A stretch of 64,000 nt of DNA, from contig NZ_JAOVAM010000002.1 of the NCBI RefSeq assembly GCF_029850875.1, forward strand, positions 248,001 through 312,000, read 5' to 3'. Both the position numbers and the translations under genes were made by a program. Below the pieces are notes generated by a model. The model did no database searches, was not told the DNA's origin, and saw only the letters and a list, made by a program, of their open reading frames with translations. Below, in pieces: positions 1 to 8,745 of this stretch; position 1 is the stretch's first letter; each line of letters opens with the position of its first letter. The DNA comes from Rothia similimucilaginosa. Lineage in GTDB: Bacteria; Actinomycetota; Actinomycetes; Actinomycetales; Micrococcaceae.

Positions 1-2
1 TA

Positions 3-734
3 CTGCGCCAGTCCAACCCCTCGCCGTACATGTACCTCTTCAACTTCGAAGACAGCAACGGCACCCCCTTCCATATTGTCGGATCCTCCCCGGAGGCGCT
101 CGTCACCCTCAAGGACGGCATCGCCAGCACCCACCCCATCGCCGGTTCCCGCCCGCGCGGCGCAACCCGCGAAGAGGACCTCGCGCTCGCTGAGGAGTTG
201 CTCGCCGACCAGAAGGAACGCTCTGAACACCTTATGCTCGTCGACCTGGCACGCAACGACCTCTCGCGCATCGCCAAGCCCGGCACTGTGTCCGTCGACC
301 AGTTCATGATCATTGAGCGTTTCAGCCACATCATGCACATTTCATCCGCCGTTAGCGCCGAACTCGACCCGCAGTTCAGTGCCTACGATGTGCTACGTGT
401 CGCCTTCCCGGCGGGCACCCTTTCCGGCGCGCCCAAGCCGCGCGCCATGCAGCTCATCGACGAATATGAACCCACCCGCCGCGGCGTCTACGGCGGCGTG
501 TGCGGCTACTTTGACTTCGCCGGCAACATGGACATGGCAATCGCCATCCGCACCGCCGTCCTCAAGGAAGGCACCGCCTACGTACAGGCAGGTGCGGGCC
601 TCGTCATGGACTCCAACCCGGACTCCGAAACCCTCGAAACCGTCAACAAGTCCGCCGCCCCGCTGCGCGCGGTGCTGACCGCCTCCGGCCTGGCACCGCT
701 GGACGCAGACGCAGCCCTCAACGCCACCAAGTAA
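3..734 (+). CDS. trpE: Anthranilate synthase component I, C-terminal part (5' end outside window)
   Basis: Anthranilate synthase large subunit converts chorismate to anthranilate, the first committed step of tryptophan synthesis, using ammonia from TrpG. The reading frame is open to the left edge, so the N-terminal regulatory part is missing. The visible chorismate-binding domain has the family blocks in order: [69 protein letters not shown] and [12 protein letters not shown]. The block PIAGSRPRG and the Mg-binding glutamates fit TrpE; PabB and MenF belong to the same superfamily, but trpC follows 14 bases later in the same direction, which supports TrpE. Confidence 0.95.
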   Translation: MRQSNPSPYMYLFNFEDSNGTPFHIVGSSPEALVTLKDGIASTHPIAGSRPRGATREEDLALAEELLADQKERSEHLMLVDLARNDLSRIAKPGTVSVDQFMIIERFSHIMHISSAVSAELDPQFSAYDVLRVAFPAGTLSGAPKPRAMQLIDEYEPTRRGVYGGVCGYFDFAGNMDMAIAIRTAVLKEGTAYVQAGAGLVMDSNPDSETLETVNKSAAPLRAVLTASGLAPLDADAALNATK

Positions 735-748
735 CCCAAGGAGACACC

Positions 749-1564
749 ATGAGCACCGTTCTCGACGAGATCATTGTCGGCGTCCGCGAAGACCTCGCCG
801 CCCGTGTACAGCAGGTTCCCCTTGAGGAAATAAAGAAGCGCGCCCTCGCAGCTGCACCCGCCCGCGATGCACTCGACTCCCTACGCGGCGAAGTACCCGG
901 CGGCGGCAACGGCACCACCGCACGCATTATTTCTGAGGTGAAGCGCTCCTCACCCTCCAAGGGTGCACTCGGCGAAATCCCGGACCCCGCCGCGCTCGCC
1001 GCACGCTACGAAGCAGGGGGCGCCGCAGCAATTTCCGTGCTCACCGAACAGCGCCGATTCAACGGCTCCCTCGCCGATCTTGACGCAGTCCGCGCCGCCG
1101 TGAACATCCCCGTGCTGCGCAAGGACTTCACCGTCGACGAATACCAGATCTGGGAGGCACGCGCACACGGCGCCGACCTGGTGCTGCTCATTGTCGCAGC
1201 CCTCGACGAGCAGACCCTGTGCGAGTTCCTCGAACTCACCGAATCGCTCGGCATGAATGCCCTCGTCGAAACCCACACCCCCGAAGAAATCGAAGTCGCC
1301 CAGCGCATCGGCGCCAAGATTGTGGGTATCAACGTGCGTAACCTCAAGACCCTCGAAGTCAACAACGAGCACTACGCATCCCTCGCAGCGCACCTGCCCA
1401 ACTCCGTCATCAAGGTCGCTGAATCCGGTGTCGCCGGCATCGAGGACGTGCGCGCCTACGCCGGCGCTGGCGCCGATGCGGTCCTCATCGGTGAAGCGCT
1501 GGTACGCTCCGGCGATCCGGAGGGTACCGTGCGTGAATTCTCCAAGGTGCCTGTGACCCGATAG
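749..1564 (+). CDS. trpC: Indole-3-glycerol phosphate synthase
   Basis: This 271-residue TIM-barrel enzyme closes the indole ring of indole-3-glycerol phosphate in tryptophan synthesis. Conserved blocks are visible: [11 protein letters not shown] near residue 65, [21 protein letters not shown] near 125, [13 protein letters not shown] near 190 and VAESGV near 222. Length is normal for a monofunctional TrpC. AAGGAG lies 5 bases before the ATG. The gene is the second of an operon with trpE and is followed at once by a strong terminator, so trpB and trpA, which often follow trpC in actinobacteria, are not next to it here. Confidence 0.96.
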   Translation: MSTVLDEIIVGVREDLAARVQQVPLEEIKKRALAAAPARDALDSLRGEVPGGGNGTTARIISEVKRSSPSKGALGEIPDPAALAARYEAGGAAAISVLTEQRRFNGSLADLDAVRAAVNIPVLRKDFTVDEYQIWEARAHGADLVLLIVAALDEQTLCEFLELTESLGMNALVETHTPEEIEVAQRIGAKIVGINVRNLKTLEVNNEHYASLAAHLPNSVIKVAESGVAGIEDVRAYAGAGADAVLIGEALVRSGDPEGTVREFSKVPVTR

Positions 1565-1580
1565 GTCGTTCTCTTGTCAT

Positions 1581-1616
1581 AAGGCCGGTGTCTGCCATGA
1601 AGCAGGCACCGGCCTT
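1581..1616 (+). terminator. Terminator of the trpE-trpC operon
   Basis: A 15-bp stem (AAGGCCGGTGTCTGC pairing with GCAGGCACCGGCCTT, one G-T pair) closes a 6-base loop and is followed by a T-rich stretch. It sits 16 bases after the trpC stop codon. Confidence 0.85.
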
Positions 1617-1807
1617 ACTCTTTCTCAACGTCATATTACCCGCAGGTCGTGCGTTCACATTGAGATGCAGTCAGTTCGTTGATAGTCTACCCAAGGATAG
1701 TTCACCAAACTGCACCACATATATTGATTGGGTAACACGCACCACATCAAATGGACGCGGTGTCGGGACATCCATCATGCGTCCACACTACACTCGCGAG
1801 AATACTT

Positions 1808-3250
1808 ATGGCTCAATCCCCAGAAAAATCTGTGTCCTTCATCGAACGCACCCTCTCTTCCGGTTCCTCCACCCGTCCCGTGCCCACCCTCGAAGCATCG
1901 CGTTCCTCAGCTGAAACCCTGGGGAGTAACACCGAGTTAACCAACCCCCAGAAGCTGGCCGCCTACCGCACCTGGATGCCCGCCCTCATCATCTGGGCAC
2001 TAGCCTGCGCAACCCACCTCGGCACCTTCGCATACTCGCTCGCAGAAGACCAGCGAAACCCCCTCAGCCACGAGAACAAGAGCCATAATGGTTTCCTCTC
2101 CTACCTCAACATATGGGACGCCGGCTGGTACCGGGGAATCTATAAGGAGTGGTACCCCACCGAACTACCCCTGCGCGCCGACGGGTCCGTATCCTTCAAC
2201 TCCTGGGCCTTCATGCCCCTCCACTCAATGATCAGCGGTAAAGTCGCTGACATTTTCGGTATCGAGTACCGCCTTGCCGCGGTCGGAGTCAGCCTCGCCG
2301 CCGGCCTCGCCTTGGCCGTTGTGCTCTACCGCCTCTTCATCGGCTCCCTGAACTGGCGTGACCGCGGCACCTTCGACACCCGCCCACTCGTTGGCGACGA
2401 AAGCCGAAACCGCATCGCCCTGTGGGCGCTCGCCGTGTACGCGTTCAGCCCGGCAAGCCCCATCTTCGTCACCGGTTACGCCGAGGCTCTTTCCACTCTG
2501 CTCCTTGCCCTGAGTGTGTGGTGTGTGGTGTGTGGCCGCTACATTCTGCTCCTTCCTGTGGCACTTCTGACGGCACTGTCCCGCCCGCTGGGTGTACCAC
2601 TCGGCGCGTTCATAGGCCTATGGTGGTTCTGGTGCACCGTTTCTGACTATCTTGCCCGCCGCTCCGATGACTCCTCGCAGTCTGTCCTGTCGGATGCGTG
2701 GGCCGCGTTCCGCGGACGCTTCGTCCAGCTCCTCGGTGCCCTACTGGTCTGCAGTTTCGCCTTCGTACACCCCCTGCACGCGGCTCTGCGCACCGGACGC
2801 ATGGACGCCTACCTCGCCACGGAACTCGGCTGGAGCTTCCGCAAGGTCGAAGACGGCCACCAGTACTTCGCCCAGTGGGTCCACCAATTCAACCTCTACT
2901 ACGTGGGCTCCGTACCCGCCATCATCATGTGGGCCGCCCTGGTGCTCCTCATCCTGAGCTTCTACTGGTGGATGTCGCAGAAATTCACCCGCACCCTGCT
3001 ACACCCCGCCCTGCGGCTGTGGACCGCCTGCTACGCCGGATACCTGTTCATCTTCTGGCTCCCGACGTCATCCACCGTACGTATTCTGCTGCCGCTGTTC
3101 CCCCTGTCGCTACTAATCGCCGCGTACCTGCCGAAGAGCCGCATGTACCGCCTCCTGCTGGTACTGGTGGGTCTGCTCGGCTCCGCCCTGTGGATGCGTC
3201 TGCTCTGGGGCGGCCCGGACGTGATTGGCCCCGTCTGGCTGCTGCCCTAA
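1808..3250 (+). CDS. PIG-V-like GT-C glycosyltransferase (putative mannosyltransferase), polytopic membrane protein
   Basis: The 480-residue product has about nine to ten hydrophobic segments after a polar N-terminus of about 55 residues. Near residue 103 it carries WDAGWYRGIYKEWYP, the WDxxWY signature seen after the first membrane segment in bacterial relatives of PIG-V/GPI mannosyltransferase 2, followed by the typical SWAFMPLHSM stretch. Such GT-C enzymes use polyprenyl-phosphate sugars at the outer face of the membrane; the sugar and acceptor cannot be read from sequence. The frame is open upstream to a possible start at 1751, but the ATG at 1808 gives a compact N-terminus and is preferred; neither has a strong ribosome site. 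Confidence 0.75.
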   Translation: MAQSPEKSVSFIERTLSSGSSTRPVPTLEASRSSAETLGSNTELTNPQKLAAYRTWMPALIIWALACATHLGTFAYSLAEDQRNPLSHENKSHNGFLSYLNIWDAGWYRGIYKEWYPTELPLRADGSVSFNSWAFMPLHSMISGKVADIFGIEYRLAAVGVSLAAGLALAVVLYRLFIGSLNWRDRGTFDTRPLVGDESRNRIALWALAVYAFSPASPIFVTGYAEALSTLLLALSVWCVVCGRYILLLPVALLTALSRPLGVPLGAFIGLWWFWCTVSDYLARRSDDSSQSVLSDAWAAFRGRFVQLLGALLVCSFAFVHPLHAALRTGRMDAYLATELGWSFRKVEDGHQYFAQWVHQFNLYYVGSVPAIIMWAALVLLILSFYWWMSQKFTRTLLHPALRLWTACYAGYLFIFWLPTSSTVRILLPLFPLSLLIAAYLPKSRMYRLLLVLVGLLGSALWMRLLWGGPDVIGPVWLLP

Positions 3251-3269
3251 AATCAAAAATAGCTGCATA

Positions 3270-3317
3270 AAGCCGGTGCTCGGTTCTTGTCACGCAACAG
3301 GAACCGGGCACCGGCTT
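3270..3317. terminator. Bidirectional terminator between convergent genes
   Basis: AAGCCGGTGCTCGGTTC pairs with GAACCGGGCACCGGCTT (one wobble pair). The hairpin lies between the stop codons of the glycosyltransferase gene (plus) and the MFS gene (minus), with T-runs on the plus side and A-rich sequence on the other. Confidence 0.85.
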
Positions 3318-3336
3318 TTCACCTATTAGAGAGCTC

Positions 3337-4773
3337 TTAGCGGCCCGTATAGTCCGCGTCCGCGATATCCTTCGGCCAGCGCGCCTTACGGAACGGCGCC
3401 CACGTGAAGGCTGCCGCCACAAGCAGCAAACCACTGATGATGAATGCTGGAACAAAGCCCCACGCATCCGCAATCAACCCAGCCACCAGCGGGCCCAAAA
3501 TCATACCGAAATCACTAAACATCTGATACACTGCCAACACCTGACCACCACTGCGGCGAGTACCAATCACATCAGACACCGCAGCCTGAATCGACGGGCC
3601 CATAAATGCCGCACCAATACCCAAGCACCCCGTCAACGACACAAACACCCACGCCACCGGCGCGAACCCCATAAACGTCACCGCAGAACCCGCCAACAGC
3701 AGACCCGAAAACGCCATCACACGGCGACCAAAACGATCGGAAAAACGACCCGAGAACGTCTGCGTCAACGCATTACCCAACGAGTTCGTCGCCATCGCCA
3801 AAGAAGCCAATAGAGTACCCGCCACTGAATTCGACATATCGCCGCCAGTCGCCAAGTACGCCGCCGCCAACGGAATAATCGACGACTGCACACCAAACAC
3901 CGACCAGCCAATCGCCCAATTTGAAACCAGCGCAGAACGGTAATTTGAGAACTTTAACGCGTCACGAACCGTCATCGCCGGCAGATCGCTCTCACCCCAA
4001 GAAGACTCAGGCTTAGCGCCCTTACCGGATGCACCAGCAGGTGAATCCGTCAGCAACTCATCAGCCGACTCAGAAGTAGGGGAAGGTGCCGCTGACGGCA
4101 ACGACCCGGCGCCCTTACCCTCAGCCAGCGCCGCCGCCTCCATAATGGCGTCACGCTCCGCCTCCAGCGCCGCCTGCGAAGGCATCAAGAACCACACAAT
4201 CAGGCCCGCCGCCAACAGCGAAAAACCATACACAATGAACGGCGCACGCATACCAAAGGGTGCCAGCGCGCTCGCAATAACCGGGCCCAGCAGGTTACCC
4301 AGCAGGAACGCCGTCGCATAATAGCCCGAAATACGGCCACGCATATGCGCCGGGGACAGACGCACCAGCAGACCCATCGCAGAGACCGTGAACATAACCG
4401 AGCCGATACCCGCCACCGCACGCGAACCCAGCAGCACCCAATAATCCCAGGCGAACGCAATCATAAACGACGTCACCGACACAATCAGCATGCCAATCGT
4501 GTACACCGGACGTTCACCCCAACGGGTAATCATCTGACCCGCCGACGGCGCAAAAATCAGGCGCGTAATAGCCAACGCAGAAACCACCATCGTCGCCATA
4601 GCGACCGTGGCATTAAAATTCTGCGCATAATTTGGCAGCACCGGCGCCACCAAACCAAAACCCACCGCAATCATGAACGACGCAGCAATCAGAACCTTCA
4701 AACCGGTTGGCACGCGGTTCGGATCAATCGTGCGCGGGTCAAAAACAGGCGGTGTTTTGGCAGGGTTCCTCAT
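3337..4773 (-). CDS. Major facilitator superfamily transporter, multidrug-efflux type
   Basis: The 478-residue protein has 12 predicted membrane helices in two bundles, split by a long polar, Ser/Ala-rich loop (about residues 205-270). Family features include a first helix ending in GFGLVAPVLPNYAQ, a loop 2-3 motif GQMITRWGERP resembling the MFS motif GxLaDrxGrk, and its repeat in the second half, GRFSDRFGRRVMAF. This is the layout of drug/metabolite proton antiporters; the substrate is unknown. The start at 4773 (MRNPAKTP) has GAGGAC upstream; a longer frame to 4923 lacks a ribosome site. The gene runs divergently from ftsY. Confidence 0.85.
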   Translation of the reverse strand: MRNPAKTPPVFDPRTIDPNRVPTGLKVLIAASFMIAVGFGLVAPVLPNYAQNFNATVAMATMVVSALAITRLIFAPSAGQMITRWGERPVYTIGMLIVSVTSFMIAFAWDYWVLLGSRAVAGIGSVMFTVSAMGLLVRLSPAHMRGRISGYYATAFLLGNLLGPVIASALAPFGMRAPFIVYGFSLLAAGLIVWFLMPSQAALEAERDAIMEAAALAEGKGAGSLPSAAPSPTSESADELLTDSPAGASGKGAKPESSWGESDLPAMTVRDALKFSNYRSALVSNWAIGWSVFGVQSSIIPLAAAYLATGGDMSNSVAGTLLASLAMATNSLGNALTQTFSGRFSDRFGRRVMAFSGLLLAGSAVTFMGFAPVAWVFVSLTGCLGIGAAFMGPSIQAAVSDVIGTRRSGGQVLAVYQMFSDFGMILGPLVAGLIADAWGFVPAFIISGLLLVAAAFTWAPFRKARWPKDIADADYTGR

Positions 4774-4940
4774 GCTCGTCCTCGAAATAGTGCGGTGCCT
4801 TACGGCAGCCGCGGGCCCCACCCGCAACTGCCCATCATGTATTCGGCTAAAAAACTTAACAGTGTCCAGTCTACTCGCCGACAGCCGGGCACGCGCGTCG
4901 CCTCGACCAGTCAAACCGCCCAAACCGGTAAGCTAGTAGT

Positions 4941-6062
4941 GTGAATGAAACGATGATAATAATCTGCGCAATCGTGCTGGGTGTACTGGTTATCGCCGGT
5001 GTAGTTTTCGCCATTCTGCGCCGACCCAAGAAGACCGCGAATCTGCAGTCTTTGCGTCAGGAAGCGGCAGAAGCCTCTGGCGGTTCGGCGGAAGAACCTA
5101 AAAGCCTGGCACCTCGCGCTATTGAACTTGATATGCCCGACCCGTCCGCGGGGCGCCTGGTCCGCCTGCGTGCCCGTCTGGCACGCTCCAACAACATGCT
5201 CGGCCAGGGCCTGCTGGCTCTGCTCTCCCGCGACCGCATCGACCAGGATGTCTGGGACGAGGTTGAAGAAACCCTGCTGCTCGCCGACCTCGGTTCTGAG
5301 CCGACCACCCGTCTAGTGGAGGCGCTGCAGCAGCGTGTGCGCGTTGAGGGTACGAGCAACCCCGCCGCCGTGAAGAAGATGCTCCGCGAAGAGCTTGTGA
5401 AGATTGTTCGCCCCGACATGGACCGCGAACTGAAGACCGCCGGCAGCGATGGCAACCCCGGAGTGGTGCTAGTTGTTGGCGTGAACGGCGTGGGTAAGAC
5501 CACGACTGTCGGCAAGATCGCCCGCGTGCTGGTCGCTGACGGTCAGTCCCTGATTCTGGGTGCTGCGGATACGTTCCGTGCGGCTGCGTCTGAGCAGCTG
5601 ACCACCTGGGGTGACCGCGTGGGCGTGAAGACCGTGCGTTCCGAGAAGGAAGGCGCCGACCCTGCATCCGTTGCATTTGATGCTGTGAAGGCTGGTAAGG
5701 AGCAGGGTGTTGACACTGTGCTCGTGGACACCGCGGGCCGTCTGCAGAACAAGTCCGGTCTGATGGATCAGCTCGGCAAAATCAAGCGCGTTATCGAGAA
5801 GGAAGCGCCGGTCACCGAGGTTCTGCTCGTGATTGACGCGACCACCGGCCAGAACGGTATGGTTCAGGCGAAGGTCTTCGGCGATATCGTGGATGTCACC
5901 GGTATCGTACTGACTAAGCTCGACGGCACCGCAAAGGGCGGCATCGTGGTTGCTATCCAGGAGGAGCTCGGCGTTCCCGTCAAGCTTATCGGCTTGGGTG
6001 AAGGTCCGGACGACCTAGCGCCGTTCGACCCGGAAGCGTTCGTGGACGCACTGCTGGACTAA
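4941..6062 (+). CDS. ftsY: Signal recognition particle receptor FtsY
   Basis: FtsY is the SRP receptor GTPase that delivers ribosome-nascent chains to the Sec translocon. The 373-residue product starts with a hydrophobic segment (about residues 5-27), then a linker, the N domain, and a G domain with G1 GVNGVGKTTTVGKIA, the DTFRAAASEQL insertion box, G3 DTAGRLQNK and G4 TKLDGTAKGG. The N-terminal membrane segment is the actinobacterial form of FtsY. The GTG at 4941 lacks a clear Shine-Dalgarno; TAAGCT lies 7 bases before it, so the mRNA may be leaderless. An in-frame ATG occurs at 4953. Confidence 0.96.
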   Translation: MNETMIIICAIVLGVLVIAGVVFAILRRPKKTANLQSLRQEAAEASGGSAEEPKSLAPRAIELDMPDPSAGRLVRLRARLARSNNMLGQGLLALLSRDRIDQDVWDEVEETLLLADLGSEPTTRLVEALQQRVRVEGTSNPAAVKKMLREELVKIVRPDMDRELKTAGSDGNPGVVLVVGVNGVGKTTTVGKIARVLVADGQSLILGAADTFRAAASEQLTTWGDRVGVKTVRSEKEGADPASVAFDAVKAGKEQGVDTVLVDTAGRLQNKSGLMDQLGKIKRVIEKEAPVTEVLLVIDATTGQNGMVQAKVFGDIVDVTGIVLTKLDGTAKGGIVVAIQEELGVPVKLIGLGEGPDDLAPFDPEAFVDALLD

Positions 6063-6079
6063 CATCCTCATATTCCGCC

Positions 6080-6144
6080 GAGAAGCCACATGTGTTTTGA
6101 GAAGCCACCAAAGACGTGGCTTTTCGAAACACGTGTGGCTTTTC
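6080..6144 (+). terminator. Long nested hairpin terminator after ftsY
   Basis: Two 29-base arms (6080-6108 and 6116-6144) pair along their whole length with only a few G-T wobbles around a 7-base loop. Each arm contains a repeated GAAGCCAC block, so a shorter inner hairpin and the complete outer hairpin can both form. T-rich tracts lie inside the 3' arm. Confidence 0.75.
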
Positions 6145-6306
6145 GCGGTTAACGGGCGTGTAATGATGGCGGGCAGTATACGAGGCGAGACTCTGGGGTA
6201 TTCTGAGGGATATTCTGAAACTAGAAGATGAAACACCCCTCAGACGGCCCCGATCATCGCACACCATACAACCCAATTCACCCCGAAGTTCAGCGAAGGA
6301 GTTACC

Positions 6307-6620
6307 ATGGCAGCCACCAACCTCCTTGGAACTCTTCCCGACCCCAACTACTGGCGCCTACCTATGCTCCAACGGCGCGTGCGACGGCCTTGCCCAGCTC
6401 GTTACACCGTACAGCCTTTCCCACACCCAGCTGGCTGAGGCTACCGGCATTGCTGACGAAGCTACCGTGAACAGCTGGGTTGAAGCAGCGCCGCCCCGAC
6501 CTCTCGGCGGATGCTCCCGCGCCCCTGGAACCCGCGCTGCGGTACCTGGATGGAACCTACCTTCCCGACCCCGCAAATTGGCCTGGCGATAACGCCTACG
6601 ACCTGGGTTGTGGCTGTTAA
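6307..6620 (+). pseudogene. Frameshifted small ORF, function not recognised
   Basis: AAGGAG lies 7 bases before an ATG at 6307, followed by MAATNLLGTLPDPNYW in frame 1. Protein-like sequence then continues in frame 2 (YLCSNGACDGLAQLV and LAEATGIADEATVNSW, about 6365-6485) and finishes in frame 3 (QRRPDLSADAPAPLEP to a TAA at 6618). All three pieces show coding-like GC-rich third positions, and both switches occur near runs of C. The simplest reading is one gene of about 100 codons broken by two frameshifts, or two sequencing errors. The middle piece looks faintly helix-turn-helix-like, but no family is recognised. Confidence 0.4.
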
Positions 6621-6858
6621 TTTCGCTGCGTGACGTGTCTATGTTGTGCGGTTTTGTTTTCACAGGTATGAGCAATACAGAACAAATGTGCATTATGATG
6701 CAAAGTCTGTTGAACGGGTTCCAAAATGACGTCAGAAAACTTTTTCAACATGCACATGGGACGCATATAACACGCTGGGGATAGGGGGAGAAAGTGGCTG
6801 AACGTTTAATCCGTCCTGTAGACTTTAAATGATTGAAATTTGATAAAGGAGAAGAGTT

Positions 6859-7470
6859 ATGTCAGAGCTGACCACTCAAAATCAGGCGGAGGAGCAGGGC
6901 CCGGCCCGCACTGTCGTCGTGGCAGAAGATGAGGCATTGATTCGCCTCGACATCGTCGAAATTCTGAAGGACCAGGGTTTCGATGTAGTCGCTGAGACTG
7001 ACAACGGCAAGACCGCCGTCGAGCTAGCGCAGAAGCACCGCCCGGACCTGGTCCTCATGGATGTGAAGATGCCGATTATGGACGGCATCACCGCAGCTGA
7101 AGAAATCGCGAAGGAACAGATTGCTCCCGTCGTTCTGCTGACCGCATTCAGCCAGAAGGAACTCGTTGACCGTGCCGTTGAGGCAGGCGCTATGGCGTAC
7201 GTTGTCAAGCCGTTCTCCCCGAATGACCTGGTTCCCGCAATCGAGGTGGCAATCAGCCGCTACGAGCAAATTCGCGCCCTCGAGAAGGAAGTTGGCACCA
7301 TCCGCGACCAGTTCGAGACCCGTAAGCTGGTTGACCGTGCAAAGTCGCTGCTCATCACTAAGATGAACCTGACCGAGCCGGAAGCATTCCGTTGGATTCA
7401 GAAGACCTCCATGGACCGCCGCCTGTCTATGCGTGAAGTTTCTGACACCATCATCAAGCAGCTCTCCTAA
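6859..7470 (+). CDS. pdtaR: ANTAR-domain response regulator, PdtaR type
   Basis: The 203-residue protein has a receiver domain at about residues 18-135 with acidic pocket (VAEDEALIR), phospho-acceptor Asp in LVLMDVKMPIMDG, Thr in LLTAF and Lys in VVKPF, joined by a coiled linker to a C-terminal ANTAR RNA-binding domain (AKSLLITKMNLTEPEAFRWIQKTSMDRRLSMREVSD). In this family phosphorylation exposes an ANTAR domain that binds paired hairpins in nascent RNA to prevent termination; in mycobacteria the partner kinase is PdtaS and its ligands include ethanolamine-related signals. No kinase is in the window. AAAGGAGAA precedes the ATG. The position upstream of polA matches M. tuberculosis Rv1626. Confidence 0.92.
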   Translation: MSELTTQNQAEEQGPARTVVVAEDEALIRLDIVEILKDQGFDVVAETDNGKTAVELAQKHRPDLVLMDVKMPIMDGITAAEEIAKEQIAPVVLLTAFSQKELVDRAVEAGAMAYVVKPFSPNDLVPAIEVAISRYEQIRALEKEVGTIRDQFETRKLVDRAKSLLITKMNLTEPEAFRWIQKTSMDRRLSMREVSDTIIKQLS

Positions 7471-7587
7471 ATACGAGACATACACAGTACACATCGGTAT
7501 AGGTATGAACGTACGCTACGGCGAAGACTAGGAATCGCCCGTATGCGCCTTCGGTTGGTCAGCATCTGACCTGCACCTTTTCTGACA

Positions 7588-7640
7588 CGCTAACGCCCCA
7601 TCCCTCACAATGAAGCTTAAGGACGGGGCGTTAACGTTTT
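7588..7640 (+). terminator. Terminator after pdtaR
   Basis: CGCTAACGCCCCATCC pairs with GGACGGGGCGTTAACG (wobble pairs at two positions) around a 17-base loop and is followed by GTTTTAT. It lies 118 bases beyond the pdtaR stop. Confidence 0.7.
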
Positions 7641-7737
7641 ATCTTCTGAAGCTCACACCCTGCCAGAGCAGTCGGAGCGTTTCTATGTCAGTGCTGCAGG
7701 CAACTCAGTACCACAAGAGGCGCAGTGTCGGACAGGC

Positions 7738-7986
7738 TTAGCGCATGTAGCGGCTCAAATCGTCTTCGTTATTGTTGGGGCCGCTAATCGGGCGGTCCGT
7801 GGGGGAGCCAGCCCAGAGCATGCCGCCGGTACCGAGCATCACGCCCAGCCACCAGAAGCTACCGGGGTTATTAATTGCGGTCACCAGGCACACCAGCATC
7901 ACACCGATCGCGATGGGCAGGACAATGCGCTTGGCGCGCACAATCTTCGGGTAACGCTTGAAATAGGGGGTGCGCTCGCGGGCCAT
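7738..7986 (-). CDS. Small two-helix membrane protein, function unknown
   Basis: The 82-residue product begins with a basic N-terminus (MARERTPYFKRYPKIVRAKR), then two hydrophobic segments (about residues 20-40 and 45-60, rich in Gly) and a polar tail ending NNNEDDLSRYMR. A clear AAGGAG lies 5 bases before the ATG on the minus strand, which argues that it is translated. No family is recognised; the basic start predicts a cytoplasmic N-terminus. It is transcribed toward pdtaR. Confidence 0.7.
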   Translation of the reverse strand: MARERTPYFKRYPKIVRAKRIVLPIAIGVMLVCLVTAINNPGSFWWLGVMLGTGGMLWAGSPTDRPISGPNNNEDDLSRYMR

Positions 7987-8104
7987 GGTGCTCCTTCTGG
8001 TCGTACCTTCTGGTGGGGGTGCTGTGTACCCCGTGCTTCTACGATTTTAGGCTACTTGCTGAGGCTGTAGGACTTCATGCTGCGGAAGATTATACTGCGG
8101 GAGA

Positions 8105-8611
8105 TTATGCAGTGGGGCGGGGGATCAGCATGTTGGTGATGCGCGCCGTGCAGGTGGTGCGGCCGCGCTCATCCACAATGTCGATGGAGTGGATGCACAG
8201 GGTGCGTCCGAGCTTGACGGCGGTGCAGGTGGCGGTGACCATGCCGGAGACTGCCGGGCGCACGTGGGTTGCGTTGATGTCCACACCGACTGCTACGAGG
8301 TCTTCACCACCATGCACGCCCGCTGAGAGTGAACCGAGGGTTTCGGCAAGGACCACGTTGGCGCCGCCGTGCAGCAGACCGATGGGCTGGGTGTTGCCGG
8401 CGACGGGCATGGTTGCGACGGTGCGTTCTTCGGTGAGTTCCTGGAACTTAATGCCCATGGCGGGAATAAGCTCGCCCAGGCCGTGGGGGAAGTAGGAGTG
8501 CAAGTGTTCGGGGATGCCACTTTCGATTAGCTGCGCCTTGATTTCTTCTGCGGTGAGGGTGGTGGGTGCTGCCGCACGGACGGGTGCGTGCTGTGTGTTG
8601 TTTTTAGTCAT
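8105..8611 (-). CDS. Hotdog-fold thioesterase, PaaI/YbgC-like
   Basis: The 168-residue protein belongs to the PaaI-type acyl-CoA thioesterases. The hotdog core shows GLLHGGANVVLAETLGSLSA (about residues 78-97), with the HGG motif and the Glu used in catalysis by this family, then GVDINATHVRPAVSG and ERGRTTCTARITNML at the C-terminal strands. Close relatives include 1,4-dihydroxy-2-naphthoyl-CoA hydrolases of menaquinone synthesis, but the substrate cannot be read from sequence and no menaquinone gene is adjacent. Confidence 0.85.
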   Translation of the reverse strand: MTKNNTQHAPVRAAAPTTLTAEEIKAQLIESGIPEHLHSYFPHGLGELIPAMGIKFQELTEERTVATMPVAGNTQPIGLLHGGANVVLAETLGSLSAGVHGGEDLVAVGVDINATHVRPAVSGMVTATCTAVKLGRTLCIHSIDIVDERGRTTCTARITNMLIPRPTA

Positions 8612-8684
8612 GCCTTCCAGTGTACTCCCCGGTTAGGGTGCCTTTGGTGCAACGGTCGGTTTCTTGGTCAGCGTCCGGGTATGA

Positions 8685-8721
8685 TTCAGCCCCGCCTCCT
8701 AAACGGGGAGGCGGGGCTGAA
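8685..8721. terminator. GC-rich hairpin after the symporter gene
   Basis: CAGCCCCGCCTCC pairs perfectly with GGAGGCGGGGCTG around a 7-base loop. It lies 25 bases beyond the stop codon of the minus-strand symporter and also upstream of the thioesterase gene. A five-base A-run on the plus side means T-run polarity is stronger for neither direction alone. Confidence 0.6.
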
Positions 8722-8745
8722 AAACGCTATGTGAGCGGATGAGAA

